Shown here piece by piece: positions 23,586 through 33,785 of a stretch of 64,000 nt of DNA. The notes beneath the pieces were generated by a model that saw only the letters and a program-made list of their open reading frames with translations, was not told the origin of the DNA and ran no database searches. Numbering within the stretch: the stretch's first letter is position 1; each line of letters opens with the position of its first letter. Source of the stretch: JBNJGB01 sp051747385 (GTDB taxonomy: Bacteria > Myxococcota_A > UBA9042 > PHBI01 > JACKFB01); the NCBI GenBank assembly GCA_051747385.1, contig JBNJGB010000005.1, positions 191,209-255,208 on the forward strand, given 5' to 3'. A program made the position numbers and the translations under genes.

Positions 23586-25841
23586 TCAGCGCAGGTCCTT
23601 CTGCGACACCTTCTCGCCCTTGCGGAACACGACGCGCCTGGCCGGCTCGCCGCCTTGCATGTAGAGGGTCCACGCCCCGTGCCGCACGCCGTCGCGATAC
23701 GGCCCCTTCGCCGCCACCGATCCGTCCGGGCGGACCTGCTTCCAGGTCCCGTGGCGCCGGCCCTCGCGATACGGGCCCACCAGGGTCGCGCCGCCGGGGT
23801 CGTGCTCCTCCCAGCGCCCGTGCTTCACCCCGTCGCGATAGGCGCCCTTGGCCATCACGGAGCCGTCCGGCCGGAAGAAGGTCCACACGCCGTCGTGGCT
23901 GTCGCCGTCGTAGGGACCCTCGCCCGTCTTGCGCCCCCGGGCGTCGAACTGCTCCCAGGTGCCGACGCGGCGGTCGCCCTCGTACCGCCCGACCTGCTTG
24001 GCGCCGCCGGGCATGTGCTCCTCCCAGCGCCCCTTCTTCGCCCCGTCCTCGAACGCCCCCTCCGCCCGGAGGGAGCCGTCGGGCCGCCAGAGCCGCCAGT
24101 CGCCGTGAGGCTTCCCTTCGCGATACGCCCCCTCGGACACGCGCCGCCCCCGGGCGTCGAAGCGCGTCCAGGCGCCGACCCGCTCGCCGGCCTCGTAGCG
24201 CCCCTTCATGGAGGCTCCGTCGGGGGCGTACTCCACCCAGTCGCCGTGCCGCGCGCCGCTCCGGAAGGTCCCCTCCGAGCGCTTCCGGCCGTCGGGATAC
24301 CACGCGGTCCACTCCCCGTGGCGCTCGCCGTCCACCCAGGGCCCCTCGGCCAGCCTGGCCTCGTCCGGCCCTCGGGTCACCCAGGTCCCCTGCTTCCGGT
24401 CGTCCTCGTAGCGCCCCGTGGCCACGTGGCCCTCGGCGTCGCGCTCGACCCACTCGCCCTCGCGCTTCCCGCGCCTGTAGCGCCCCTTCCCGCGAAGCCG
24501 TCCGTCGGGGAACCGGAACGTCCACTCCCCGTGGCGCGCTCCGTCCACGTACCTCCCCTCGCCGATGACCGCACCGCCCGCGGATCGGATCCGCCACGTG
24601 CCGTGCCGCTCGCCGTCCACGTACTGCCCGCTCGCCCGGCGCCCCTCGGCGTCCTCCTCCGCCCAGCCCCCGGTCCGCGCGCCTCCTGCGAAGTCCCCCT
24701 CGCCCGAGCCACGGCCGTCCTCGCCCCGCACGGTCCAGTCGCCCACGGGCCGCCCGCCGCGATACTCCCCCTCCCGCACGACGCTCCCGTCGCCGCCGTT
24801 CAGCTTCCAGGTGCCCTCGCGGCGCCCCTCCACGTACTCACCGACCCAGGCGCGGCCGTCCTCGTCGTGCTCCGTCCACTTCCCGTGGCGGGTACCGCGC
24901 CGCAGCGGCCCCTTCGCCTCCACGCTCCCGTCCGCCCGCCGGAGGGTCCACGTGCCGTGGCGCTCGCCGCGCCGATACGGCCCCCGGGCGCGCACCACCC
25001 CGTCCTTCTCGAACCGCCACGTCCCCTGGCGCTCACCGTCGTCGTACTTCCCGGTCGCGACCGTCCCGTCGTCCTGGTGCTCGGTCCAGCGGCCGGTCCG
25101 TCGCCCCTTCGCGTAGCGTCCCTTCTCGAGCACCTCGCCGTCCGGCCCGCGGACGACCCAGGCCCCGCTCCGCTCCCCGCCGGCGTACCGTCCCTCCGCC
25201 CGCAGGCTCCCGTCCTCGGCGTACAGGGTCCAGCGGCCGTGGCGCGCGTCGTCCCGGTGGGTCCCCTTCGCGAGCACCGTCCCGTCCGGCGCGGTGGTGA
25301 CGAACTCCCCCTCCTTCTCCCCGTCCTCGAAGGGCCCCTCGAGCGTGCGGCCCTGCTCGTCCCGGAGGATCCACCGGCCGACGCGGCGCCCCTGGTCGTA
25401 CCGGCCGCGGGCCACGACCTCGCCGCCCCGCCCGCGCGTCACCCACTCGCCGTGCCGCTCTCCGTCGCGCCAGGCCCCCTCGAGGTGCTCGCCGGTCTCC
25501 CGGCGCTCCTCGTAGTCCCCGTCGAGCACGCCGTCCTCGTAGTGGGAGCGCACCCGCACCGATCCGTCGGGGAACAGGGCGACCCACTCCCCGACCCGCC
25601 GACCGCCGTCGAAGCGGCCGCGCTCCGCCACGGAGCCGTCCTCGTGCCACTTCGTGTACGGACCGTGGCGCACCACGCGGCCGTCGGCCTCCGCGCGCTC
25701 ACACCACCGCTCGTGGCCGAGCGGCGGCTCCGCGCCCTCCTCCGTCGTGTCCTCCGGACACGGCTCCGGCGCCGCCCGCGCGAACGGGGCGAGACCGAGG
25801 AGACCGAGAGCGCAGACGACGGCGGCGGGGCGGCGGAGCAC
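23586..25841 (-). CDS. Secreted MORN-repeat protein (about 30 repeats)
   Basis: This 751-residue protein has a signal peptide (VVCALGLLGLAPFARA) and a short Cys-containing segment. The remainder is roughly thirty repeats of about 23 residues with the pattern GxWxxxxxDGxxxxxGxYxxGxRhG, for example HGEWTFRFPDGRLRGKGRYR. These are MORN/YwqK-type repeats that form a long beta ribbon. No separate catalytic domain is present. A structural or adhesive role at the surface or in the periplasm is likely. The start is a GTG with a weak ribosome site. Confidence 0.85.
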   Translation of the reverse strand: MLRRPAAVVCALGLLGLAPFARAAPEPCPEDTTEEGAEPPLGHERWCERAEADGRVVRHGPYTKWHEDGSVAERGRFDGGRRVGEWVALFPDGSVRVRSHYEDGVLDGDYEERRETGEHLEGAWRDGERHGEWVTRGRGGEVVARGRYDQGRRVGRWILRDEQGRTLEGPFEDGEKEGEFVTTAPDGTVLAKGTHRDDARHGRWTLYAEDGSLRAEGRYAGGERSGAWVVRGPDGEVLEKGRYAKGRRTGRWTEHQDDGTVATGKYDDGERQGTWRFEKDGVVRARGPYRRGERHGTWTLRRADGSVEAKGPLRRGTRHGKWTEHDEDGRAWVGEYVEGRREGTWKLNGGDGSVVREGEYRGGRPVGDWTVRGEDGRGSGEGDFAGGARTGGWAEEDAEGRRASGQYVDGERHGTWRIRSAGGAVIGEGRYVDGARHGEWTFRFPDGRLRGKGRYRRGKREGEWVERDAEGHVATGRYEDDRKQGTWVTRGPDEARLAEGPWVDGERHGEWTAWYPDGRKRSEGTFRSGARHGDWVEYAPDGASMKGRYEAGERVGAWTRFDARGRRVSEGAYREGKPHGDWRLWRPDGSLRAEGAFEDGAKKGRWEEHMPGGAKQVGRYEGDRRVGTWEQFDARGRKTGEGPYDGDSHDGVWTFFRPDGSVMAKGAYRDGVKHGRWEEHDPGGATLVGPYREGRRHGTWKQVRPDGSVAAKGPYRDGVRHGAWTLYMQGGEPARRVVFRKGEKVSQKDLR

Positions 25842-26022
25842 CTGCGCAGGATCTCCGGGTTCGGGTGCGGCTTCAAGGTCGGGCCCCGGTTTCGGCGCTG
25901 CGCCGCTTGTGCCTCACGCGCGCCGGACGCCCGTCCCGCCGCGCCCCCCCACCCGCGCGGAGTAGCGCCGCGGCCCCCGGTGGTGAAATCGCGTGGCGAC
26001 AGGCGGCGACGCCGGGATTCCG

Positions 26023-28188
26023 TCACGGCGCCAGGAGGAAGGCCACGAGGCGCTCCTGGGCCGCGGTGGTGATCCCCGGGTCCTCGAAGTCCAGCAGGAA
26101 CGTGTGTCCGGCGGGATACTCGGCGACCCAGGAGCCCGACGGCGGCAGCCCTTCCCCGGCCACGTCCCGGACGGGCCGCCCGACGTCGAACCAGACCTCG
26201 TTGAGGTCGCCGTCCACCAGGAGCGGCAGGGCGTCCGGGTTTCCCAGGGGCGCACCCAGGGCCCGAACGAGGCGGGCGTTGGCGTCGTTCGGGATCACCT
26301 CGTCGCCACGGGCGAGCTGGACCAGGACCCTCGGCGAGCCCCCGCCGAGCGCGCCCGACAGCACGTGGGGGGCGAACGACAGGGCGTCCGCCGGCGCGAG
26401 CACCTGCTGCGCGACGACGTCGTAGACCTCCCGGGCGTCGGTACCGGGCAGCAGCGGCCCCGCCCCACCGGCCATGAGGCCCAGCTCCGGCGCGTCCGCG
26501 GTGGCATACATCAGCAGGTTCGTGTCGTGGGACAGGCTCGCGCTCTCCCTCACGATGTCCGGCAGGCCGCCGCCCGGGACGCTGAGCGCGACGCGCTCCA
26601 CCTCGGGCTCCACGGCCGCGACCTGGGTCGCCACGATGGCGCCGAGGCTCTGGCCCACGACCGACACCGGGCCGTAGTCGTCGGGCGCCCCGTCCGCGTC
26701 GAAGTCCACGGGCGTCGACGCCCCGTCCGCGACGGCCAGCAGCCGGATGAGCGCGAGCTGATCGACCACGCTCTGCCTCACCCGATCCCGCGTCCGCCCC
26801 AGGAGCGTGGGGTTCAGGAAGGGATCGGGGAACTCCACCGGCGGCACCATGGCCGCCAGCGACGGGTCCAGCCTGTCCGCGAAGTCGCCCTCCGGCACGA
26901 ACCTCAGGGGAAGCTCCGGGGGCAGCGTCACCTCCAACGGACCCTGTCGCTCGCCGTGCTGCACCAGGTCGACGGCCACCAGCGCGAACCCGGCCGAGCA
27001 CAGGGCGTCCGCGAGCGGCAGGAAGCTCTCCTTGGACAGGGACAGGCCGTGGATCCCCACCACGACCGGCGGCGGTCCCTCCCCCTGCTCCTCCTCCGAA
27101 GGGAAGAACGCCAGGTACGGCACGGCGCGGAACGGCGCCGTCTCCGAGAGGACGGCCGGGTTGTCGGGTCCGAACGGGCGCTCCACGACCCGCCCGACGA
27201 TGGTCTCGCTGCGCAGCACGTCCGCGCTCGGATCCGCTCGGAAGCTCGGCAGGTTCACGAGGCCGTAGACCACGCGCCCGATGCCGTCGAGCCCGCCGGC
27301 GGCCAGATCCTCGAGACCGTGGCCGGCGTAGAACGCCTCCACCGACGTGTCGGCGCCCTCCCCCGCGACCACCCGGAGCGGTGCCACGGCGAGCCCGGTC
27401 CCCTCGGACGCCCCCACGGCCGTGACGTCCAGCGTCTCCTCCACGAGATCCCCACCCTCGGCGACCCGGAGCGCGGGCACCTTGCCGCGGACGTATTCAC
27501 GCAGCAGCGCGGTCTGCCCGGCGGCGTCCTGCACGCGGAACTCGAAGTACGCGAGGCTGTCGTCGCGGCTCTGCACCGGCTCGCCCGGGTGCCCGGCCAC
27601 CTTGGCGAACCCGGCGTCGGTGGCCGGATCCCCCGACTCCCGCACGCGCCGATACGACGCCGCCGTCCGCGCGACGTCCCCGTCCCGGGTCCGCAGGGCC
27701 CCCGCCCTGACCACCAGGCCGTATCGACCCGGCGCGAGAGGCACCGCCGCCCGCGCCGTCACCGTGTTCGTCTCACCGGACACCGCGTGCTCCGCCAGGG
27801 GCACGGGCGTCGCGCCGTCCTCCTCCAGCCGGTACAGCCGCACCGACGCGGGCACGGTGAGCACGTCGATCCACCGCCCCGGATCGTCCGGCGCAGGCGT
27901 GAACGGCACCCGGATGGTCGCCCCGCCCCACCACGCGGTCGGAGCATGCAGCGCCAGGCGGTTCAGGAAGGGCAGCGCCGCCCACTGCCGCTCCGTGAAC
28001 GCCTCGACGAGGCCGCGGTCGCTCCGGAACGCCTCCGTCGGCAGCACATGCGCCCCGACGCTCGCCGCCGTCCGATCGAAGCGCACCCGCACCGGCGCCC
28101 CGTCGCCGTCGCACCCCGCCAGCGTCCCGACGACCAGCCCCAGCAACGCCAGCCGCGACGCGCTCCCGCATCCCCCTGCCCACGTCAT
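26023..28188 (-). CDS. Alpha/beta-hydrolase (lipase-like) lipoprotein
   Basis: This 721-residue protein has a lipobox (LGLVVGTLAGC) and a beta-rich N-terminal half resembling the N-terminal domain of bacterial virulence-factor lipases. The C-terminal half is an alpha/beta-hydrolase: PPVVVGIHGLSLSKESFLPL forms the oxyanion strand, VVGQSLGAIVA is the nucleophile elbow, and AGHTFLLDF supplies a plausible catalytic His. The acid residue is not certain. It is probably an outer-membrane or secreted esterase. The ATG at 28188 is chosen because the signal peptide begins there. Confidence 0.82.
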   Translation of the reverse strand: MTWAGGCGSASRLALLGLVVGTLAGCDGDGAPVRVRFDRTAASVGAHVLPTEAFRSDRGLVEAFTERQWAALPFLNRLALHAPTAWWGGATIRVPFTPAPDDPGRWIDVLTVPASVRLYRLEEDGATPVPLAEHAVSGETNTVTARAAVPLAPGRYGLVVRAGALRTRDGDVARTAASYRRVRESGDPATDAGFAKVAGHPGEPVQSRDDSLAYFEFRVQDAAGQTALLREYVRGKVPALRVAEGGDLVEETLDVTAVGASEGTGLAVAPLRVVAGEGADTSVEAFYAGHGLEDLAAGGLDGIGRVVYGLVNLPSFRADPSADVLRSETIVGRVVERPFGPDNPAVLSETAPFRAVPYLAFFPSEEEQGEGPPPVVVGIHGLSLSKESFLPLADALCSAGFALVAVDLVQHGERQGPLEVTLPPELPLRFVPEGDFADRLDPSLAAMVPPVEFPDPFLNPTLLGRTRDRVRQSVVDQLALIRLLAVADGASTPVDFDADGAPDDYGPVSVVGQSLGAIVATQVAAVEPEVERVALSVPGGGLPDIVRESASLSHDTNLLMYATADAPELGLMAGGAGPLLPGTDAREVYDVVAQQVLAPADALSFAPHVLSGALGGGSPRVLVQLARGDEVIPNDANARLVRALGAPLGNPDALPLLVDGDLNEVWFDVGRPVRDVAGEGLPPSGSWVAEYPAGHTFLLDFEDPGITTAAQERLVAFLLAP

Positions 28189-28876
28189 GCTGAAGACGCT
28201 ACTCCTGCGGCGGTGAGCGCGTCCAGGACACGTCGCGGCGGCGCGGTCGCCCCACACCCGGCACACCGCTCGCCGCGCTTCCCTTCCTCGCTCGCACGCG
28301 CCACTCGCCGGGCCCACACGTTCCGGATCGGCCAGGCCGGCGTAGTGTCGTCCGATCCAGCCCCGCGGGCTGCCGGAAATGAACAGGTGAATCCCTACGC
28401 TGCCGTCGTGCCGCGCCCAGGTCGACCCGGGTTGCTCGCCTGCCCCCGACCTGGATGCACCGGTCAGCCCGGCGGGATGGCATGGACGGCAACGTTCAGC
28501 TCTACGCCACGAGCCTCGAGGCGACCTCCTGGCCGGCCGCGGAGATCGCCCGCTGCAGCGTTCGCGGACGCGACTCGGCCCGAAGGCCGGAACCTGCGCG
28601 GGCCGTAGCTGACGCGACGACTGCCGGGATGTCCTGCCCCGGATCGACCGAGGACTCGGCGCCCGCCGCGCGCCCATGGCAGCCTGCGCCGGCAGCCGAG
28701 CCCAGGCGGCGACGTCGCCGCCTCACCCGGACTCCACGTCACCTCTACGACGAACTCGCACCCGACACCGCCCTCCGCGTCGACTCCAGCGACGCCGGAG
28801 CCCTCGCCCACCTCCGTCGCTCGAACGCGCGATGGACCGAGATCACCCGGAGATTGCCCGTTGGGGATCGAGCGGG
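28189..28876. other. Non-coding stretch with no feature seen
   Basis: About 690 bases lie between the lipase-like gene start and the FTR-like gene stop. No gene with a plausible start, ribosome site or family resemblance was found on either strand, and no clear hairpin with a T run was seen. Confidence 0.5.
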
Positions 28877-29314
<438 letters not shown>

Positions 29315-29357
29315 GGGTCGTTCCTCCTGTGGTTTCCCCGCCCATAGCCTACACGAG

Positions 29358-29545
29358 TCGGCCACCACCGCGCCGGGGGCCCGCGCCGGGGGCGGACCCG
29401 CCCTCGAGCCCTGCCTCGGCCACCACTGCGCCGGAGGTGGAACCGCCCTCCAGTCCTGCCTCGGCCACCACTGCGCCGGAGGTGGAACCGCCCTCCAGTC
29501 CTGCCTCGGCCACCACTGCGCCGGAGGTGGACCCGCCCCCACCCA
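29358..29545. repeat. 45-bp minisatellite (about four copies)
   Basis: Units start at about 29366, 29411, 29456 and 29501, and the period is exactly 45 bases. The middle copies are identical or nearly so, and the outer ones are degenerate. It lies directly upstream of the FTR-like gene. There are no spacers, so it is not a CRISPR array. Confidence 0.9.
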
Positions 29546-29890
29546 CCCTCCGTGACGCATTGGCGGCCATTCGTTGCGCGCGAAGTCCCGCACCCCTGAA
29601 ACGCGGGGCGTCGCGACTGCCCCTCTCGCCACCCAGCTCTCCGTCGGAGGCGCGGGGTGGTTCCCGCTTGGCAGGCTTCGGGTGGCCGGTTCGCCGGGAT
29701 CCAGGACCGGTCGCAGACGTCGCCCGTGCGGGCCCTGGCCGGCCGCAGGACGCCGTGATCAGGGTCGGGAGACCTCTCGAGGCGGCCGACGGCAAGAACA
29801 TGCGTTCAGTGCGCGTTGAGAGGGGAGCGGAACCGGGGCGAAGGGCCCGTGGTACAAGGAAAATGTCACGTTCCCGAGGTCGGTGGGACG
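29546..29890. other. Non-coding stretch with no feature seen
   Basis: This stretch between the minisatellite and the decayed gene at 29891 holds no convincing gene or signal on either strand. Confidence 0.4.
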
Positions 29891-30555
29891 ATGCGCGAAG
29901 CCGAGCGAGCGCTGATCGCCTCGTGGGCCCGCGAGGGGCCGCGGGACCTGCCGTATCCGGCTCTGGAGCTGCTGGACCGGCGGCTCGTGGAGCTGGGGCG
30001 TGGAGTCGGAGGATTGCGCCTGCGGATGGGCGAGGCACTCGAGGCCTTCGCGCGGTGCAGCGGCTCGCCAACGGCGAGACGCGGCGACTGGAGGGGACCC
30101 GCGCGGCTTGACCGCGTGGGGAGGCGCCAGAAAGGCCGCGAAGCGGCAGGACCGCACGAGATGGGGTTCTCGTCGCTCGGAGCCTACGCGAGGGAGCGGT
30201 GCGCGCGGACGGAGCGCTGGGCCGCCGACGCGCCGGAGCCCGTGCCGGACGATTTCCCCGAGGTGCAGGACGAACCGCTTCCGGAGGGGGCGCGGGCGCT
30301 GGACCGGCACATCCGGCGGCTCGCCGGGGAGGTCGGGGCGCGGGACCTGGAGATGGGCGACGCGGCGCGCTGCTTCTTCGCGTCGGGTCGGTGGCGCGCT
30401 CTCGGCTACGCAAGCGAGTGGCAGTACGCCACCTGGACGGCGTGCACGGCGGCGTGCTGCGGATCCGGGGGCGGGCGCCGCGGCTGACCTGGAAGGTCGG
30501 GCGCGAGCCGGTGCTGGTGGTCCGGGGGCGGGAGGTCGTCCGGCGGGCCGCGTGA
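29891..30555 (+). pseudogene. Decayed two-repeat gene, possibly of an HNH-linked family
   Basis: The plus strand encodes MREAERALIASWAREG and then two related segments: LGRGVGGLRLRMGEALEAFA ... MGFSSLGAYARER and ALDRHIRRLAGEVGARDLEM ... WRALGYASEWQYA. This paired pattern (helical segment, then LGF/LGY-x4-YA) resembles a protein family common in Myxococcota that often carries a C-terminal HNH domain. The frame is disturbed between the two segments and again after WQYA, and no HNH domain follows. The family link is from memory and weak. Confidence 0.35.
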
Positions 30556-30862
30556 CCGACGCGGTGGCCGCGAGCGTTCGGCGGAAATGCAGGGGAATCG
30601 AACCCGGCCTCGGGCCCGGCCCGGCCCGACGCCGCTTTCCGCCTTCAAATCAGCACCTTATGCCCGGATGCACGCGGCGCCACGTCGCCTCTAGTGGCAC
30701 CAGATCGCCTGTTTTTGTGTCCCGTGTGTGTCCCTGGTGTGTCCCGACTCGCTGGCACCGGCAGCTCGACTAACAGGTGCTCCTCGCCCGGCCCCGTCGT
30801 GAAGCTGGCGGACCGGCCCCCGCACCCTCGCGCCGGTACGCGGCCACATGCGGGAGGCCGAC
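30556..30862. other. Non-coding stretch with a tRNA-like fragment
   Basis: On the minus strand at about 30625-30578 the sequence GGGTTCGATTCCC is flanked at a distance by GGCGGAAA and TTTCCGCC, which are complementary. This resembles the T-arm and acceptor stem of a tRNA or tmRNA. The T stem pairs for only three bases and there is no anticodon arm, so it is not a working tRNA. GTGTCCC-rich sequence follows at about 30715-30755. A degraded attachment site is possible. Confidence 0.3.
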
Positions 30863-31015
30863 ATGAGCGACGAGACGGCGCAGCTCCGGGCGGAGCTCGG
30901 CGAGGTAGAGCGGCGGTATCGGGCGCAGCCGTACCCGCGGGCGCTCCGGACGGCAAGGTGGCCCAGAGGACCGCGGATGACGCCGCTCTCCGCCCTCGGC
31001 GGGGGGCGTGACTAA
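30863..31015 (+). pseudogene. Truncated transposase accessory fragment (IS66-like?)
   Basis: This 50-codon frame starts at an ATG behind GGGAGG. Its first half reads MSDETAQLRAELGEVERRYR followed by AQPYPRALR, reminiscent of the N-terminus of IS66-family accessory or transposase proteins (YPEELR). The second half loses any resemblance and ends at TAA, overlapping the convergent gene's stop region. No inverted repeats were found. The family call is tentative. Confidence 0.3.
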
Positions 31016-32430
31016 AAGTACAGTCCGATCTCGGTCCCGAACACCACGCGGTCGCCGAGTGGCGCCCAGTTGTGATCGACACCGACGCGGACGAGCCCAC
31101 CGCGCTCCGAACCGACCGAGAAAGCCAAGCCCCCACCGACCGACGCACCGGCGCCTCCCACGCCAGCGGACTTCGTGTACCCGAGCTTCGTCCGCGCGTA
31201 GATCGCGGTCGCCTCCTCCGCGCCCAGCCCGACATAATAGGCTGGTCCGAACGACAGGAACACAGAGTCCCCGTCGAGGGCGACCACGTCCAGCCCGGCG
31301 TCCAGGAGGAGCCCGTCCACGACGAAGACGCCTACGCGCGGGCTCAGGGTGAGCATCGTCGTGCCTCCTACCCCGCCTTCGTCCTCCAGCTCGTCGCCTC
31401 CTGGGCCGGGCTCGAAGCTGTGCTGCAGTGCGACCCCACCCGTCAGGACCACGGTCCCCTGGCTCCTGAACGGCTCGGGATCGGGATCTGGGCTATCGCG
31501 CACCTCGCGCTCCTGCTCCCGGCGCGGCCCCCCGGACTCCAGCAGGTGGCGGACCACCGCCGCCGACACACCTCGGCTCTGGAGAACCAGCGTCTCGGAG
31601 GCCGTGGGCGCCACGGCGGACGATCCGGCGCGGTCGATGGCCGCACGGATCGCGTCGTCGCTGAAACCCTCGTCATGGAGACGCCCGACGTCCTCCGCCG
31701 TGCGCGCCACGGCATCCTCCGAGGCGCGGGACTCGTCCCGTCCCGCCACTGCAAGATGGCGGATGACCTTCGGCGACACCCCTCGCGCTCGGAGCGCCTT
31801 GGCGTCAGACCCACTGAGTGCTCCGACGGCGGGGCCCGCCCGATCGATCGCCGATCGCAGTGCGTCGTCGTCCAAGCCCGCGTCGTGGAGTCGAGCCACA
31901 TCCCGCGCCGTGCGTGCGACCGGCTCCGCCCCGAACCGTTCGAAGATGAGGCGAACCAATGTGTCGGTGGCGCCGGCTTCCTTCAGGGCCCGCCGGTCCT
32001 CCACCTTCGGCGCGAGAGGCATCTCCCGGTGATGGATCCGCTCGAGGATCACCTCGTCCGGGACGTTCGCCCGCAGCCATCCCAGCACCGTCCGCATGTT
32101 GGCTTCGCCCTCGGCAGGGTCGGCGGCTGGCGCACCCGGTGCTCCCTCCCGCGCAGTGTCTTCCCGTTTCCGCTTCAACATCGAGTTCACGACCTCCGCA
32201 GGCACCCCTGCCTCGCGCAGTTCGACAACCTCCCGGACATCCAGATCAAACCGGGAGTCGTCTTCCCGAATCCGGGCCACCATCTCCTCGACAGAGGCGC
32301 CGGTCCGCGCCATCTCGACGATCTCCTCGGGCGTCACGGCTTCGGCGCTCCACACCGGCACGACGAGACACACCACGACGAGCGCAGCGATCATCAGGCG
32401 GACAGCAGCTCGGTAGCTCGATGCGGGCAT
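31012..32430 (-). CDS. Outer-membrane protein with helical repeats and a C-terminal beta-barrel
   Basis: This 472-residue protein has a signal peptide (LMIAALVVVCLVVPVWSAEA) and an alpha-helical region of four related segments. Two are near-identical 65-residue units (VARTARDVARLHDAGLDDDA and VARTAEDVGRLHDEGFSDDA). A charged linker leads, from about residue 330, to alternating strands (GTVVLTGGVALQHSFEP, YYVGLGAEEATAIYARTKLG). The last residues end in LYF, fitting the terminal aromatic signal of BAM-inserted barrels. The family is not recognised. A GAGGAG ribosome site precedes the ATG. Confidence 0.72.
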   Translation of the reverse strand: MPASSYRAAVRLMIAALVVVCLVVPVWSAEAVTPEEIVEMARTGASVEEMVARIREDDSRFDLDVREVVELREAGVPAEVVNSMLKRKREDTAREGAPGAPAADPAEGEANMRTVLGWLRANVPDEVILERIHHREMPLAPKVEDRRALKEAGATDTLVRLIFERFGAEPVARTARDVARLHDAGLDDDALRSAIDRAGPAVGALSGSDAKALRARGVSPKVIRHLAVAGRDESRASEDAVARTAEDVGRLHDEGFSDDAIRAAIDRAGSSAVAPTASETLVLQSRGVSAAVVRHLLESGGPRREQEREVRDSPDPDPEPFRSQGTVVLTGGVALQHSFEPGPGGDELEDEGGVGGTTMLTLSPRVGVFVVDGLLLDAGLDVVALDGDSVFLSFGPAYYVGLGAEEATAIYARTKLGYTKSAGVGGAGASVGGGLAFSVGSERGGLVRVGVDHNWAPLGDRVVFGTEIGLYF

Positions 32431-32540
32431 CAGTACTCCTCGGCGACGTCATCTCTTGGACACGACCATCTCACCAGCTTGTCGTCCAAGCCCTGGTGGC
32501 TCCTGTCGATGAGAATCCAGTCCAGGCAGGCCCCCGGGGA

Positions 32541-33785
32541 TCATTCCTGGGAGACGCGATGGTGGCGCTGAACGAAGTCTCGGAGTTCTTCCCAAGGCAC
32601 CACCTTCCCTCCGGGGTCTAGCGGTGCTTGCGGCTCGACTCCGAGACGCGCGAACATGGCGGCGCTTCGGGCGACCACCTCGGGCTCGACCCGCGGCCCC
32701 TCGATGTGGCCCCGCCATTGCGCCAAAGCGTTCCCGATGCACTCCGCGGCGCACCCCCACACCACGTTGGGGCCGCCTGCCCCGCGGTCCCAGACCCGCT
32801 CGCCATCCCCGTCACGCCCCAAGCCGTCGGGGAGGAGCGACGCCGGAAGCCGTGCGCAGCCTGCCCGCACGGCGATGGAGCCCCGCTCGCTCCAGGGCCC
32901 GTCGCCGATCGCGGAGGGTGTCGTGGTGTCGAAGACCAGGGAGCCTCGCGGGATGTCCCGGGGCACCAGGCGTTGCTTACCGTTCGTCGCTATCAACACC
33001 ACACGCGCGTCATGCTCCAGGGCGGCGCGCGTCATCTGCTCATGGACCACGACCTCGCACCGCCGCCCTGCGAAGCGGCGCGCCTCCTCGACCAGGGGAT
33101 GCACCCGTCGCAGGTCGGTCCCCGGCTTCACGACCAGCACGAGCTTCCGCGGCTCGAACTCGCGCGCGGCCCGGACCAAGCCACGGCCGATGACCCCGAG
33201 GGCCCCCATGACGGCGATGGTCGATCGCCGCGGCACGGCGACCCGACGCATGGCCTCCAGGATGAAGTGAATCGTGCCGGCGTCGCCGTGGCTGCTGGAG
33301 AACTCCCTGCGGATTCGCGTGCCGGAAAGCCCGCGGAGGAAACGAGCGCCATGGGCGGTCACCAGCTTCGCGTAGGCGCCCCACCCCAGCTGAACCGAGG
33401 CCCCGTCGGCCCGAGCCGCCGCCAAGGAGGCCAGCGCGTCGTCGCGAAACCACCGATAGAGGGCATCATCGGCACCGCCACGCAGGGCCCGCAAGAGGGG
33501 CAAGCCGTGGACCGGCACGATCCGGAACCGCAGCTCTGCTCGCTGGCCTTCGAAGACGAGCGGGCAACGAAACCACTCCACGGGTCGTGGCAACGGGGAG
33601 CCGGAGAGGATCTCCTCGGCGGTCGTCCACCGGCTCCCGTGACGTTGGAGCACAGGGGTGATCTGTCGCGTGCTCGGCGAATCCGGCGTCAGGCCATGGG
33701 CCATGAACACCACCACCGCCCGGTCCCGGGGCGCCGGCCGGGTCAGCGCTCCAGGCGCCCGTGGGCCAACCTCGGTCACCAACAT
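32541..33785 (-). CDS. Rossmann-fold NAD(P)-dependent enzyme, acyl-ACP-reductase-like
   Basis: This 414-residue protein has a central Rossmann motif, IAVMGALGVIGRGLVRAA, preceded by a polar pattern (GWGAYAKLVTAHG, SSSHGDAGTIHFILEAM). This reminds me of cyanobacterial acyl-ACP reductase, in which a glycine-rich motif also follows a TGN-type segment. Later strands include VVLIATNGKQRLV and GSLVFDTTTP. An aldehyde or acyl reductase role is likely but unproven. The ATG is directly adjacent to the stop of the giant upstream gene (TGAATG), so the two are translationally coupled. An in-frame Met 28 codons later is an alternative start. Confidence 0.55.
   Translation of the reverse strand: MLVTEVGPRAPGALTRPAPRDRAVVVFMAHGLTPDSPSTRQITPVLQRHGSRWTTAEEILSGSPLPRPVEWFRCPLVFEGQRAELRFRIVPVHGLPLLRALRGGADDALYRWFRDDALASLAAARADGASVQLGWGAYAKLVTAHGARFLRGLSGTRIRREFSSSHGDAGTIHFILEAMRRVAVPRRSTIAVMGALGVIGRGLVRAAREFEPRKLVLVVKPGTDLRRVHPLVEEARRFAGRRCEVVVHEQMTRAALEHDARVVLIATNGKQRLVPRDIPRGSLVFDTTTPSAIGDGPWSERGSIAVRAGCARLPASLLPDGLGRDGDGERVWDRGAGGPNVVWGCAAECIGNALAQWRGHIEGPRVEPEVVARSAAMFARLGVEPQAPLDPGGKVVPWEELRDFVQRHHRVSQE

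Noticed and set aside
29358..29545. Possible CRISPR array
   Set aside because: The copies are contiguous with a fixed 45-base period and no unique spacers.
30578..30645. Possible tRNA or tmRNA gene on the minus strand
   Set aside because: The T stem has only three good pairs, no D or anticodon arm can be drawn, and no CCA follows; only a fragment is plausible.
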